64,000 nt of DNA from assembly GCA_026874595.1 (NCBI GenBank), contig CM049311.1:43405676-43469675 (forward strand), in the 5' to 3' direction. Below the pieces are notes generated by a model. The model saw only the letters and a program-made list of their open reading frames with translations. It was not told the origin of the DNA and made no database searches. A program made the position numbers and the translations under genes. Shown one piece after another: positions 11,053-23,930 of this stretch; the first letter of the stretch is position 1, and every line of letters begins with the position of its first letter. Source of the stretch: Sipunculus nudus. Taxonomy: Eukaryota > Annelida > Sipuncula > Golfingiida > Sipunculidae.

Positions 11053-12822
11053 TACCATAGGTAACTGCAGGGTGTTATTTGGAATATGTGACATTCTATC
11101 AATCGATACAAGATTCTTATATCATCAGTAACTTCAAGTTAATTTCCTGTTATTATCAACTAACAAATTCCTTTTCTATTTTTCTTTAATTTGTTATTAA
11201 AAACCAATAAATATTTATTAATTTATTGTTTATTGTTATGTTGTTAGTTAAAACTACTAGATGAGTTGGGTTGGACACCTGGATCAACTGTGGCTGGCCA
11301 TAAGCTGCCTGGCTGCCCCAGTGTATGCCTCGCGTCAAGCGTGCATAATTTGATGAAAGGTCAACAAGGTCAACATCAGGTGACTCAAGAGGGGCTGGGG
11401 AGAGCTAAGGTCTGACATGGTCTCATAAAACCATTAATAAAAGCTACAATTTTTGGCCAATTTCTTTCAGCTTTCTAAACTAAAAAGCTGAAATCTTTAT
11501 GTATGCATGAAATGAAAATTATATCAACAGTACTCACAGGAAACAAACGTGCCATGGTCAAATTTGGGCAAAATTTAAGGTACTAATTTTATATTTATAC
11601 TAATATAACTTATAAAATTTGAAAATTCAGAACTAATTTTGGGTATTCAATTGAATCTTGATTAAATAATGTTACACAAAAAATCTCTAGCTTCAGCAAT
11701 CCTCTTGTTAAGGGAGTAAATATATTTCTTGATTTTTTACAAAGTGCATTATGTTAGGGACCATAACTTAAAACAATTACACAATACTGACATCATTTCT
11801 GGCATGTGCATAGAGACTGTATAGAAAAATATGTATATTATATATGATTAAAGTCAGATCAGTAGTTTTGATATTAGGCAGTCTTGAAGTGTAACAATGG
11901 GTTTTTAATGGAAAAATGAAGTTTTTCATTAATATCTCGAAGGTATTAAGTTCTAGTGACCAAATTCTTGGCATGGTAGGGGATTTTGGAGACATCTAAT
12001 TGTATGCCAAATTTTAGGAACTGAGAGCTGAAGCTGGGGAGCTGAGCTCTAGCAAACTGCATAACACTAGCTTGATGTAAACAAGATGTTACATTGTGCT
12101 TGAAAACTTGAATAAAATCTACAGTTTTTGATCAACTGGTTTCAATTTTTTGGTGTTAACAGACAAAATGCTAACAAAAACATGTTGTGAAAATTAAATC
12201 CACAGTACTTACAGGAAAAAAATGTGCCATGGTCAAAGTTGGGGAAAATTTAAGGTACCAATTTTTTATTTTTGTTATTATTTCAAAAATTTTAAAAGAT
12301 TTTGATCTAATTTTGGGTTTACAATTTAATTTTGATTAATTAAAGTTATATTACTGGAAAAAAAGTCCATAGCTTTAACATGTTTTGTGTTAAGTGATCA
12401 AATATCTTTCCTGATTTTTTACAAAATGCATTATGTTTGGGCCCATTACTTTTTTAAATTATATAATACAGACATAATTTCTGGCATGTACATAGGAACT
12501 ATATAGGGAAATATTTATGGTATATATGAGGAAAAACAGATGAGTAGTTTTGATATTAGGCAGTCCTGAAGTGTGAAAATCGGTTTTTAATAAAAAAAAA
12601 ATGAGGTTTTCCTTAATTTCTCAAAGGAATGAATTCACAAAGACCCAGTTTTTGGCTTGGTAGGAGATCTTGGGGACATCCAACATTATGCCGAATTTTG
12701 GATTCCTTGGTCTTGCGTTTTGAAAACGTGCCACATCTACGGACGGACGGACGGACGGACGGACGACGGACAGTGGAACACGACTATAGCTCAGATGACT
12801 TATAGTCAGCTGAGCTAAAAAC
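11053..12822 (-). mobile_element. Family A element, right part with terminal hairpin
   Basis: This resembles 24780-26550. Two internal units carry GTGCCATGGTCAAA, GGGCAAAATTTAAGG, TTATGTTTGGGCCC and GGGGACATC. A (GGAC/ACGG)n run at about 12737-12778 precedes the terminal hairpin CTCAG-A-TGACT TAT AGTCA-G-CTGAG and CTAAAAA at 12792-12822. The left end is not adjacent. It may pair with the left end at 6961, with B1 inserted between, or belong to a second copy. Confidence 0.7.
12737..12778. repeat. (GGAC)n-type microsatellite at an element end
   Basis: ACGGACGGACGGACGGACGG and following GACGACGGAC. The same type of run lies next to right ends at about 16650, 26448-26500, 27001-27035, 33367-33410, 48174-48220 and 60055-60080. 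Confidence 0.85.
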
Positions 12823-13159
12823 AACAAAAACGAAACTTTCTTTTTACACACAAGTTTTTCTGGTACCTGACAGGTTATTTTAGAGTGAGCCTGCCTAGCA
12901 ATGAACAAAGAAAGTTGGAAATGATTTCCTTATATATCATTATTAACCAATTAATGCTGAATAATATGTTTAAATTTTTTGGAAATATAAAAAAAATAAT
13001 AATTTTCTTGTATATCTTGCTTATCCTTTAAAAACTAAAGAAGTGTTACATGCTGTTCTTTACGGTACAAAAATCACAATACACATATCCATTATTTATT
13101 AATTCTTATTTGTAAAGAGAGTACAATGATTACATGGTGTATACCTCTTTCTATTGCAG

Positions 13160-13246
13160 AAATGTGTGCATGCAGTGATCAAGAGGGGGAAACTGATTCA
13201 AACAGAAGACCACCACGGCAGTTCTTGTTATAAGTTCTTGAGCTGA
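13160..13246 (+). pseudogene. Exon-like block, possible terminal exon or captured exon
   Basis: A strong acceptor (atacctctttctattgcag) is followed by 28 codons and TGA, starting KCVHAVIKRGKLIQTEDHHG and ending SSCYKFLS. AATAAA follows at 13263-13268. The pattern G-K-L-I-Q-T, then G-S, then Y-K-F, resembles the closing wing of linker-histone (H15) winged helices, where G-x-L-V-Q-T and G-x-S-G-x-F-K-L occur. That likeness is over a short peptide and could be chance. It lies on the strand opposite the channel gene, within its last intron. No upstream exon is recognisable. It could be an exon of an antisense gene, a fragment captured by an element, or a fortuitous arrangement. Confidence 0.3.
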
Positions 13247-13635
13247 ATCACAGTGGTTTAATAATAAAAATTTATTATTTATTTTCTTGTTTTATTTTTT
13301 ATAAAGTATTCAAACACAACATGCTGTAAGCTTATATTTGTTGTCATTTATACAGAAAGCATGTAACCCTATTTTAATGTTGGTGACCAAACTGATTCAT
13401 CTTACTCAAACACTGCTTTGGTCCAAACTTCAAACTACCTGGTAGCTTGATTTTGGCATGTTTGCCAAAGTAATACAATACAATGGAGTCACACTAGAGC
13501 CATGTTAAAATCATGACATAATTCTAGAAGCTGTTTCTGGCTTGTATGGCGCCCCTGATCACCTTTCTTAATTAATTAACAGCTAGCTGCCAGAAGTACT
13601 GTCTAGATTAGGCATGAGCAGTCAGGCACATCATG

Positions 13636-13905
13636 ATGTGTTAAATACAATGGGCAGTCCAGATTCACTCTTTGTGTGATGTTATACTTGATTTTTATTG
13701 CATGGTCATCTTAATTTGTTAGCTGTAATTTTATTGGTCATTCTCATATACTGCATGTATAAGTAAAGGGAGACGGGGGACAGTCAGAGAACTGCACCTA
13801 GTTGGTCATGCAACACAAGATTGTATATAAGTGAGAAATAAAGGACGTTATAACACCAAGAAGAAGTTGTCAACTATCCTTGAGCTAACCCAACCCCAAG
13901 CGCTG
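13636..13905 (+). repeat. Possible solo LTR
   Basis: A TATATAAG box at about 13821 is followed closely by AATAAA at about 13839, an order and spacing common in LTRs. The block is preceded by TGTTAAATAC at about 13636. No second copy, primer site or target duplication is visible, so this is only a suggestion. Confidence 0.2.
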
Positions 13906-14060
13906 ACCAAGAAGTAAACCACAAACTTGGTTAGAATAGTCTTTGCAGATTCAGAGCCTAGTCTAATGGATCATCCTTACACCAGTCAATATCCCCTCAA
14001 ATGCATTTCCCCTACACAACAATAAATTAAACGTTTATGTTATCTACCAAAAATACAGAC

Positions 14061-14163
14061 CTGACTTTCCACCCTTGCCAGACGTGCCATCACAGTAATT
14101 TTTTGCTTGTCCCGCTCTGTACTAACAAACCATGCCCCAGGCTTTCCTAGTGTCTGGTCCAAC
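14061..14163 (-). CDS. KCNQ1: KCNQ1-like potassium channel, penultimate exon (C-D linker)
   Basis: This 103-nt minus-strand exon follows acceptor caactag and ends at CAG before donor GTCTGT. Its first base completes the arginine codon split across the 49-kb intron. The 34 codons that follow begin LDQTLGKPGAWFVSTERD and end ARLARVESQ. LDQ-x-x-GKP directly follows the helix C block in KCNQ1 proteins, and ARLxRVE is the start of helix D, the tetramerisation coiled coil. It ends in phase 0, matching the exon at 3617. The acceptor has a weak pyrimidine tract, so branch-site use is unclear. A pogo-like transposon begins only about 150 bp upstream in the sense of transcription, at 14311. An AUG-initiated reading frame running through the exon into both introns is an artefact of the open frame. 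Confidence 0.93.
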
Positions 14164-14859
14164 CTAGTTGAATACATAATATCAATATCATGATGAGCAA
14201 AAATTAAAACCATATTTATATATCGTGGTTCAACATTCCATTCATATGTTAAAATCATCACAGGTAATGGGAAACTACCATGACTCCTAGATGCAGGAAA
14301 TATTTATATACAGTGGAACCCCACAATTACAACCACCATGGGGACTGAGCAAAGTGGTCGTAATTTGGGGGTGGTCGTATTTGTGAAACTCTCACCGTGG
14401 TTGCATATAAAACGCTGATATTAAATGTGTATCAGAGTTTATCTATTGCATATCTTTAATGTGAATTATAACAAAATATTTTACTTAGTGGAGGACAATT
14501 ATTATGAATGTTTTTTTGTGTGTAGCTGAACATACCGTATTTTCTCAAATAATTCGGAATCTGTTTTATTTCGTAAACATTGTTTTATGAAAATCTGAAT
14601 TATTTTTTTTTACTATATGATTTCGAAAGAACAAACCTTGGAGCTCAGCTGTCAGGCTGGCGGTTTCGTGCCGATCGCCATCTTGCCTTGTTATGACATG
14701 ACCGTATTGAATGGAACAACAAGAATTTTGCACCTTTTTTTAGTGTTATCAAAGGATTCGCCATTACTGATATGAATGTAGTACTAGGGTGACTATTAAA
14801 AATATATATATTGCTAAAAAATGGTTTTCATATGTCTGAGTAGCATCCCAACATTAAAA

Positions 14860-16732
14860 CAAGGGACCTATTGGTCACTGTGCTCAGCTGACGTTAACCT
14901 TGAAGGTAAAAATCTAAATAATATCTAATGGAGATAAAGTGTAAGAGGAAGAGGTAATAAAGGCCATGGTTGGTTTATATGATTGGTTTGTATTGATGAG
15001 CAAGAAATTGTTGTAAAAAATATTTTGTGACCTGACCATGTGTTTCCTAATGTTGAAACTAAAGCATGTGAGCAGTTTGTGAACAAATGATCTGTACTAT
15101 TACCATGATCATTAGTTGGTTTTTCGATTAACTGTTGACATTTCAGTAGTTTACACATTTGTTCAATTGAATCTATTTTTTTGTATAATATACTATTAAA
15201 TATATATGTATTTTTTTTATGAAATGTATTCAGTTGAAATATAGCTAATTAACAACATAAAACAGGGCAAACAAAGCCTGATCTCAAATTCTGCTGAGGC
15301 AGGAAAATAATGAACAAATGTTTGTATTAAATCCTGATTTTTTTATCACATCAATTATTTTCTAATCTAAGTTTATATTTCTATCCATTTCCAATATAAC
15401 ATATATATCTGAATATAAATGTTGATTCATAATTCTCAATTGCATCATCATAAATCTCAATCTTGTCAGATAACACCACATCATGCATACAAATGTTTAT
15501 TTATTTTTTACCACAAAAATATATCTTTTAAATCTGTAAAACAATAAATATCTAAAAATAATACTTGATTTAGATTTCACAATTTTTAATTGTGTCTTTA
15601 TTTATCCATAATGTGCTTCATATTTTATAATAATTTAAGCATACTGATGGGTTCATTTATATTTGTTAAAATCATTTAAAAGAAAATTGATTTCTTTAAA
15701 AATGCTACATTACATAACATTGCATTTTTCTGGATTACACCTTGAATTATTTTTTCAAGGAAAGTTTTTGCATATCGGAGTGGAAACAGCTTTACAATTA
15801 AGGAGATACAGTGAAAACAATAACAATTACTGCATAACACTTGGTGGGTTGGTTTGCAGGGGGGGGGGGGGGGGTGATGATATGAGAATAACTGTACACC
15901 TGTCACAGCAGGGGATCTCCCCCAGTGACTGTAACAAATCAGAAACCCTGGCATAGCTGACTTCCAGTGACCTGGAGTGGGACCCTGCATCTGTAATCAA
16001 AGCAAGTGACTACAGAAAAAAATCAATAACTAGCTTAATTTTCAAGCTTTTATTTTCAAATTTCAGATTTAGACAAACTAAATATTTATGATTACATGCT
16101 GTGAAAATTAAATCAATGGTGCTTACAGGAAAAAAACATGCCATGGTCAAAGTTGGGCAAAATTTAAGGTACTGATTTTTTTTTATGCTAATAACTTAAA
16201 AAATTTACAAAATTCAGATCTAATTTTGGGTAAACAATTGAATCTTAATTAAACATAGTTATATACTTGATAAAAAAGAGACTCTAGTTTCAAAATTTCA
16301 TGTTAAGTGAGTTATTATTTTTCCTGATTTTTTACAAAGTCCATTATGTTTGGGCCCATAACTTTTTTAAATTATATAATACTGACTTAATATCTGGCAT
16401 GTACATAGAAACTATATAGAGGAATATTTATGGTAAATATGAGGAAAAACAGATGAGTGGTTTTGATATAAGGCAGTCCTGAAGTGTGAAAATAGGATTT
16501 TAATAAAAAATTGAGGTTTTTCCTTAATTTCTCAAAGGAACGAAGTCGCAAAGACCCAGTTTTCGGCTTGGTGGGAGATCTTGGGGACATCTAACAATAT
16601 GCTGAATTTGGGATTCCTAGGTCTTACGGTTTCAAAACGTGCCACATCTACGGACGGACGGATGGACAGACGGACGACGGACAATGGACCACGACTATAG
16701 CTCAGATGACTTACAGTCAGCTGAGCTAAAAA
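14860..16732 (-). mobile_element. Family A Helitron-like element, complete copy
   Basis: The left end CAAGGGACCTATTGGTCACTG (palindrome slightly decayed) is followed by GCTCAGCTG. The right end is CTCAGATGACT-TAC-AGTCAGCTGAG with CTAAAAA, preceded by GGACGGACGG-type microsatellite. CAGCTGAGC inverts the left motif GCTCAGCTG. At about 14932 it carries the uninterrupted site corresponding to the D1 insertion. A 16-bp G tract lies at 15859-15874. No coding capacity: the open frames at 15663-15990 translate the G tract and its flanks. Confidence 0.8.
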
Positions 16733-18120
16733 TGCAACTTAAACTATCCTTGGTCGAAGCCCTAACCGGGCCGTGTACGACCCGTTACCACAAATTATCG
16801 CCTTGCATAAAACATTCGCAGCCCCTGTTGACAATTGACTGTTTTGCCCTCCCATATTGCCCTTTACTATCATTTATAAATATATAATTACTGACATTCT
16901 CAAAGCATGGGCAGAAAACTTACCTTTAATAATTCAGTATACCTATCCATACCATGTCATTTCTCCCAAAGTGCCAGTTTTATTCTGATTGCAAGTATAA
17001 AACTATGCTGCAAACGAGTTTCATTTAGGCACATTTTATTGGGAATTCCCAAGTCACGCAACCTCAACGTGAGTTACCTGTGGTCAAACGGGGCCACACA
17101 TATACTAATTACTCTTATTTCTGACATGTGAAATAAAACTTTAATATAATTTGTTGTTCTTCATTTCATTAAATTGTGTTATTGTTAACTGATGTTCTTT
17201 TTGTTACCATTAACATTGTCTAACCATTCATGCGGAGTTTGTAACGGTCACTCGTTTGGTTAAGGTGTGTTTTGATTTAGCGTACTAATTAATCATCAAA
17301 GGATTGTGATTTGCTATGTAATTAATAATCAAAGGGATGTTGTCTCGCGCATCAGCGGTCTTCCTCACACAAGCAATTAACGCTTCACCGCTTGGACTGC
17401 GACTCCCGGGAAGTGGCCCACACTGCGCGCACTATCTTGAGCAGTTCAGGAATTTTACCTGCTAAATTTTGTATACTGTGCATGAAAGTCTACTCAGAAG
17501 TGTGTTCAAGTGGTAAATGAGTATAAGTTCATAAAAGAAATTCATATAAGTTATAACGAGACATGGTGCTCATATTCATATAAGTTATAACGAGTCATGG
17601 ATCTCAAATATTTGTATATGTTTCGCTTGTCATTTGGGAATACCGTTTATAATAAAAGATTATGTAAACACCTTATGTTTTATTCAGCATGGTAATAAAC
17701 TTCGATTTGGTCCTTGCATACAGTAATTCAGTAAATGATAGGCACAAAAATATTTATTATGTTTAAGAAAAACCCGTTATTAAATTTACTCCATCTGGCC
17801 TTAACAGCTGATCGGAAGTCGACTGTCAAGTATGGCGGCCTAAACGTGAGACCCGTCTATATAATGTACTGTTATATAACAACAAAATCATAAGTTTTCA
17901 CGGAAAATCTCTTATTTAAAGATTATCTGAGGGCGAAAAAGAACTACAGAAACGGGTTTAATTGAGCAAACGTGACAAATATATGCATCCTGTTCTTATA
18001 TAAGGTAGATATTTAATTTTCTGGCATTATGGCCCATCTATGAAACGACATCGATGGTCCATGCGTCAGTAAAACTAAATTTACTCTTTTTTATTGTTTT
18101 ATTTCGTAATTCCAAGATCG
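16733..18120. other. Interior of the nested TIR element, unassigned
   Basis: I see no repeat family and no protein domain in either strand. Small open frames of 60 to 82 codons at 16639-17131 show no similarity that I recognise. Confidence 0.4.
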
Positions 18121-18245
18121 TAATTATTTTTTTTCATTTCGAATTATTTGAGAAAATACAGTATTTATTTATGATGAAAATTAATATACATGTACACATA
18201 CGTAGTGACTGTTGATTAACAAATAATAACACTATGGCAATACGA

Positions 18246-18437
18246 TTACAACCTACTGAATGCATTTTGAACATAATAAGCGGCTGTCATATATTTAGCC
18301 TTCCGTTTGAGTATATATTGCGTGCACTTGAGTTTTCCCGACGCTAAACTGCTGAGCCATTTGGTGCTGACTGCGCGTGGTGTTGCCGCCTTGATTAATG
18401 CCACTTTATCCTTCAAGGAGAGCTCTTTCAGAGGCAT
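18246..18437 (-). pseudogene. pogo/Tigger transposase N-terminus, frameshifted remnant
   Basis: The minus-strand frame starting at 18437 reads MPLKELSLKDKVALIKAA, the usual opening of pogo/Tigger transposases, in which a basic start is followed by LSLxxKVxLIK. The expected helix-turn-helix then appears in another frame (about 18365-18312) as QMAQQFSVGKTQVHAI, and the original frame resumes with ILKRKAKYM. Two compensating frameshifts therefore interrupt the DNA-binding domain. Downstream of it, the frame runs into the right end of the nested TIR element, and no DDE domain follows. The fit to the flanking CAGTGGAACCC inverted repeats is good. Confidence 0.7.
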
Positions 18438-19110
18438 GGTTGTCTAACAGCAAGCAATTTAAATGCAAACTTAACCAGAAGAGAAATAAACTGACAACGA
18501 TCTATCAGAAAAGGCAAGTTAATGTGAGGGATTTTCCCACAATGCAAGCTTTATTTATACATTTTACTGACTGCTCAATACTCAGTGTCAGTAAGGTATT
18601 AACACATTTAGGATTAACTAGGTCATTCATTTTACCAATGAGGATCAAACAATATGTGATGAGTTGAAATATTAAGCCCGCAACCCCACACTTAGGGTAG
18701 CTGTAATACAGGTGATCACTGATGGGCAATTAGCTTCTGACCCCAGGTCAGACCAGCTCATTAAGTAATCAGGCCGATGGTTACCCTCTTTGATCTATAA
18801 CCTACACCTCAACGAGTCTCAGCGAAGAAACCCGGTCGGGAAGATATGCGGGACCAGATTAACACTCCGGTTAAGAAATCTTGTTACCCGATGACTCGTG
18901 ACAAATGTTGTTTCAGTACTTCTCAGCGGTGGTCGCATTAGCAGGGTCGCATAAGGGCTGGGGCAAGGAAATCTGGGCGTATTTCTGAATATAGGGGTGG
19001 TTGAGTCATTTTTAAACATAAGTAAACTAAAAAAAATTCGGGACCAAGCAAATGGTCATAATTATGTGATGGTCGCAATTGTGGGGTGGTCGCAAGGCAG
19101 GGTTCCACTG

Positions 19111-21303
19111 TATATATCCATTTTCCCTGTTTAACAAGATGTTATGCCACATATCTTGGCTGATTTCCCTCTATGCCCCAGAAAAATCCACCAGAGATTG
19201 GTATATAATAAACACTTTGGACACTGGCTGGAATGATACAAGACTGAAGCTGGCAGGGTGCTCCAGGGGTTTCATGAGATACTGCAGAAGTTAATCATAC
19301 ATAGGCTTATGAATTATAAAAATATATAATAGTGTAAAATCATATAAATAATATATTTGTATATAGAGATTTATACACACATATATACTGTCTTTATTCC
19401 AATTTTGGGATCCCTCTAATTTGTCACCCCAACAAATATTTTGAAAGCATAATTTCTAAAATGAATCTAATTTCTCTACTGTCTACGATATTGAAGTAAA
19501 CTGCCTCTGTCTCTCAAGGGCAACACAGTTTGTATCTAACAAGCATTGTTTGTATTACAAGACATGACATCACGCAACATACGAACATACATATCAAACT
19601 TGAGCATGTTTGCAATGCAACCAGTCTTTGGTGCCAAATATGATGCAGTGAGCAGTCTGCCAAAGCTATAAATAGAAGCAGCTACTTCACTGAGTGAACT
19701 CTTGATCTATACCTGGCTGCACTTCTTCCAATCCTGGCACTGTGCCAAAACGATTTATAGAGCTGACATCATCTTGGCTAATGGGCCACATCAAGGCACT
19801 GGCAATTTGCCAATGGTAAACCAAGTGCTGCCATCTGTACACAAAAGTGGTCCCTACTTGAAATAACTTTGGAATTTATTTTCCTAATACAAAATGATTT
19901 TCAGCTGACTTTTTATAAAAAAGAAATCAGGAATATATGTAAAATTATTACGGATGCATACTGAATGCAAAATTAAAATACAGATATATCTCATTCATGG
20001 CCAATTCTTGAATTAAGTTGAGTAGGGAAACCAATAATTTATAATCCACGTACAGTTGTCTTTATATAGCCACAGAGAGCCGAATATCCATGATTGTAAC
20101 ATTGCATGGTATGATGAATAACTTAAATCATCAATTTAAATTTTTTAAAAGCTTGTAAAAAAACTTTGTCAATATTAACCAAAGATAACCTGAAATCTAA
20201 ATGTCTAGTGGCATGATGTAATAGATGCTGATAAACTGGTGCCAGGCTAGATGTAACAGCATCACACAGCTAACATATAATGTAAAATGACTCAATTCAA
20301 TTTCCATAATTCAGCCAAAAATCATTTATGTGGAACCATTAATGACAATTATTATAAGAAATATTGTAGGGATTATTCTTGTAAAATATTTAACAAACTG
20401 GCTTCAGTGGCAACAGTCGAAAACGTTTCGCAGGTTTATAACTCACATAGGAAGATACAGCAAACTGGCTAAGTTCAGCTTCCCGTAACTCAGCCAAAAA
20501 GCACTGAAAAAAAAAACCACTTGAACAAACTTGAATTATCAACATCTGAGGATAATTAATGTGAGAGATTTAAGAAATTGGCCCAGTGGTTTTTGAGAAG
20601 ATCTTTGTAGCCACTGAACTAAAATTGGCTGTTATGGCATATGAATAAATTCAGCTTCCCATAACTAAGCCAAAAGTCACTGAACAGAGACTATTTGAAC
20701 AAACTTCAGAAAGCACTACACTAGGATCATTTCTGTGCCATATTTAACATTTTGGCCATATGGTTTCTGAGAAGAAGTTTTTTGTAGCCCTCAGTGTGAT
20801 ACAGGCACTGATGACCCCGTACAAAAAAAGCCGATGCAGGTGGCACCACCAATACCTCAATTTAAGATATGACCTATGTGACCAACATTGGCATAAAATT
20901 TGGTGATGATAGCTCCAGCCATTTCTGAGATTTAAATTTTTATATGCTTTTTTTGGACAGATGACAAAGTTCAACCTCCTGTAACTCAGCCAAAAATCTC
21001 TGAACTGGAACCATTCGAACAAACTTGAGAGGGATTGTTCCAAGGATCATTTCTGTCAAATATAGGACAATTTGGCTGGACAGTCGGAGAAGCAGATTTT
21101 TAAAGATTTTTTAGCTTTTTCCTTATAAAATCTAAGAAAATTCAGTAAGAAAAAAAATAAATAAAATCCAATATAGTTTTTTGGATGACTGATTATTTGC
21201 AAAAACTTTGGTGATGCTAGCTCCTGCCGATTTTGAGATAGCTATGGTTAACGTACAGACGATGCACGACGTACGACGTACGATGCCGCTCACAGGTTCG
21301 CTA
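19111..21303 (-). mobile_element. Family B right part (left end missing)
   Basis: From about 19560 the sequence follows the B interior, with AGCTATAAATAGAAGC at about 19667, CTGGCTGCACTTC and AACTCAGCCAAAAA. It ends with GCTCACAGGTTCGCTAACAAA at 21290-21305. Positions 19111-19560 hold no recognised family. Confidence 0.65.
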
Positions 21304-21504
21304 ACAAATGGAGTGCTATTGTCATACAGATTTTGACTTGGCCATAAAACTGATAAGCAGCACATATAAGATAAGAGTTTAACTATTTATTAAAATTTAA
21401 TGATAAATATTGTGCCAAATATAATTTTTCTTAAAAATAATAGGGAATTATGTTTTTTTATTTAAATATAACTGAAATGATTATTAAAATAATATTATAG
21501 AATA

Positions 21505-21528
21505 TATTCATGAATGCATTCATGAATA
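21505..21528. repeat. Perfect 24-bp palindrome, copy 1
   Basis: The left half TATTCATGAATG is followed at once by its exact reverse complement. Identical copies lie at 22211-22234, 24326-24349 and 42011-42034. Confidence 0.9.
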
Positions 21529-23930
21529 CATTTTGCAAGTATTTGCACTGGTATTCAAATACTTTCATTTTTACCTGAATTCCCATTCTTAAGCAAGAAA
21601 TTTTATAATGGAGTACATATTCATATTTGTATTCAAATACATTTGCAAAGTATTTGCACCATGTCTAGTATTTATTCAGTTTTAGCCAAACAATGATGTT
21701 GAGAATCCAGAATATAAACAAAGGACCCATGGGTCACGGCGCCCAGCTTAAGCTATAAATTTTTGCAAATGCAAAATATGAAAAATATTCTATTGTAATG
21801 TTTATCATTTATTTAAGCATATGAGAAGCTAAGAGAAAAGGGGCCCTCCTACTTGGTTATGGTTAAGTTCTAAAAATATGATTGCAAACTAATACTCTGA
21901 CAAGACTGTCATGAAGAAAAACATAAAAGTTTTGAGATACTGTGATGCATATGAAAAATTTACAGATGAACAGGCAAGTGGACAGAATGGACTAATACCT
22001 TTATTTCACTTTCAAGGGAATAATGCATTTAAGTTTATATATAAGCCTATTTTTTAGCATATCCACTTTTTCCATTAATAGTTTTTATCTGATTCATTTT
22101 TTTTATTTACATGTTTTATAATTTATTAAAAAAAATAATAATAAGAAAATGATATGATTTTTTAAAATAAAATATAATGGAAATGATTATTAAAATAATA
22201 TTATAGAATATATTCATGAATGCATTCATGAATACATTTTGAAAGTATCTGCACTGGTATTCAAATACTTTAATTTTTACCTGAATTCCCATTCTTATGC
22301 AATAAAATTTTTTAGTGCAGTACATATTCATATTCATATTCAAATACATTTGCAAAGCATTCGCACCATGTCTAGTATTTATTCAGTTTTAGCCAAACAA
22401 TGATGTTGAGAATCTAGAATATACAAAATTCACAAATTTAAATAATGATCATATGAACCTGGTTTTATGGCTTTTATTTATATTAAAAAAAAATAAATGT
22501 AATATATTCACTTTGGACTACTTTCACATCAATCTATTCACTAGAAACAGTAGGAATCTAGATTAATATTATCACCTGCATCTTTGTCTATCATTAATTT
22601 CCTTCATATGATCCCTAATGATTATTAATGAATAATATGATTTATTTTTTTTTATCATTAAAATTGAACTGAAAAATACCATAGGTGACTGCATGGTGTT
22701 ATTTGGAATAACACTGACATTAACATTCTATCCATCCATACAAGATTCTTACATCATCAGTAACTGAAAGTTAATTTTCTGTTACTCATGAACTAACAAA
22801 TTCCTTTCTATAAATTTTTCTTTAATTTGTTATTAAAATCCAATATAAATTTATTAATTTATTGTTTATTGTTACGTTGTTTTTCATAACAACTATTAGA
22901 TGAGTTGGGTTGGACACCTTGATCAACTGTGGCTGGGCATTAGCTGCCTGGCTGCCCCAGTGTATGTCTCGCCTCAAGCGTGCATAATTTGATGAAAGGT
23001 CAACAAGGTCAACATACAGGTGACTGAAGAGGGGCTAGCTAGCCTGGGTCTGACATAGTCTCATTAAAACATTAATAAAAGCTACAATATTTTGCCAATT
23101 TCTTTCAGCTTTCTAAACTACAAAGATGAGATCCTTATGAGTGCATGATATGAAAATTATATCAACAGTGCTCTCAGGGAACAAACGTGCCATGGTCAAA
23201 GTTGGGCAAAATTTAAGGTACTAATTTTATATTTATACTAATAACTTATAAAATTTGAAAAATTCAGAACTAATTTTGGGTATTCAATTGAATCTTGATT
23301 AAATAATGTTACATCCCTGACAAAAAATCTCCAGCTTCAGCAATCCTCTTGTTAAGGGAGTAAATATATTTCTTGATTTTTTAAAAAGTGCATTATGTTT
23401 GGGCCCATAACTTAAAACAATTACACAATACGGACATCCTTTCTGGCATGTGCACAGCGAATGTATAGAAAAATATGTATATTATACATGATCAAAGTCA
23501 GATCAGTGGTTTTGATATTAGGCAGTCTTAAAGTGTAACAATGGGTTTTTAATGGAAAAATGAAGTTTTTCATTAATATCTCAAAGGAATTAAGTCCTAG
23601 TGACCAAATTCTTTGCATGGTAGGGGGTTTTGGAGACATCTAACTGTATGCCAGATTTTAAGGAACTTAGAGCTGAAGCTGGGGAGCTGAGCTCTAGCTA
23701 ACTGCATAACACTAGCTTGATGTAAACAATATGTGACATGGTGCTTGAAAACCTGAATAAAATCAACAGTTTTTGATCAACTGGTTTCAAATTTTTGGTG
23801 TTAACAGTTGAAATGCAAATAAAAACATGCTTTGAAATTAAATCCACAGCAGTTACAGGTAAAAAACGTGCCATGATCAAACTTGGGCAAAATTTAAGGT
23901 ACCAATTTTATATTTTTGCCAATATTTAAA

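Larger units (their letters stand above)
3618..14060 (-). other. KCNQ1: 10.4-kb last intron of the KCNQ1-like gene
   Basis: This interval separates the CAG/GT donor after 14061 from the acceptor before 3617, both in phase 0. It contains element C1, the A remnant with D1, E2 and B1, and a low-repeat stretch at 12823-14060 that holds an exon-like block on the opposite strand. Confidence 0.85.
12823..14060. other. Low-repeat intron segment
   Basis: It contains the exon-like block at 13160-13246 and a possible solo LTR at about 13636-13900. The rest is AT-rich with no recognised family. Confidence 0.45.
14535..18161. mobile_element. Second TIR element nested in the pogo-like transposon
   Basis: CCGTATTTTCTCAAATAATT at 14535 and the inverse, ending AATTATTTGAGAAAATACAG at 18161, are inverted repeats of at least 23 matched positions, each flanked by TA. 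This suggests a Tc1/mariner-superfamily element. The interior outside the nested A copy (14560-14859 and 16733-18120) has no recognised protein. It includes GC-richer blocks near 14640-14700 and 17350-17440. Confidence 0.65.
14311..19110 (-). mobile_element. pogo/Tigger-like DNA transposon, interrupted and decayed
   Basis: CAGTGGAACCC at 14311 and its inverse GGGTTCCACTG ending at 19110 are terminal inverted repeats, each flanked by TA. Similarity continues inward as CACAATT(A/G)C(A/G)ACCA. The TA target, the CAGTGGAACC-type end and the psq/CENP-B-like helix-turn-helix remnant on the minus strand near the right end fit the pogo group of Tc1/mariner. A second TIR element (14535-18161) and a family A copy (14860-16732) are nested within. 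The catalytic DDE part is not recognisable and is presumably lost. Confidence 0.75.

Noticed and set aside
15663-15990. Overlapping open frames of about 100 codons on both strands with glycine or proline runs
   Set aside because: They translate a 16-bp G tract and flanking A-element sequence.
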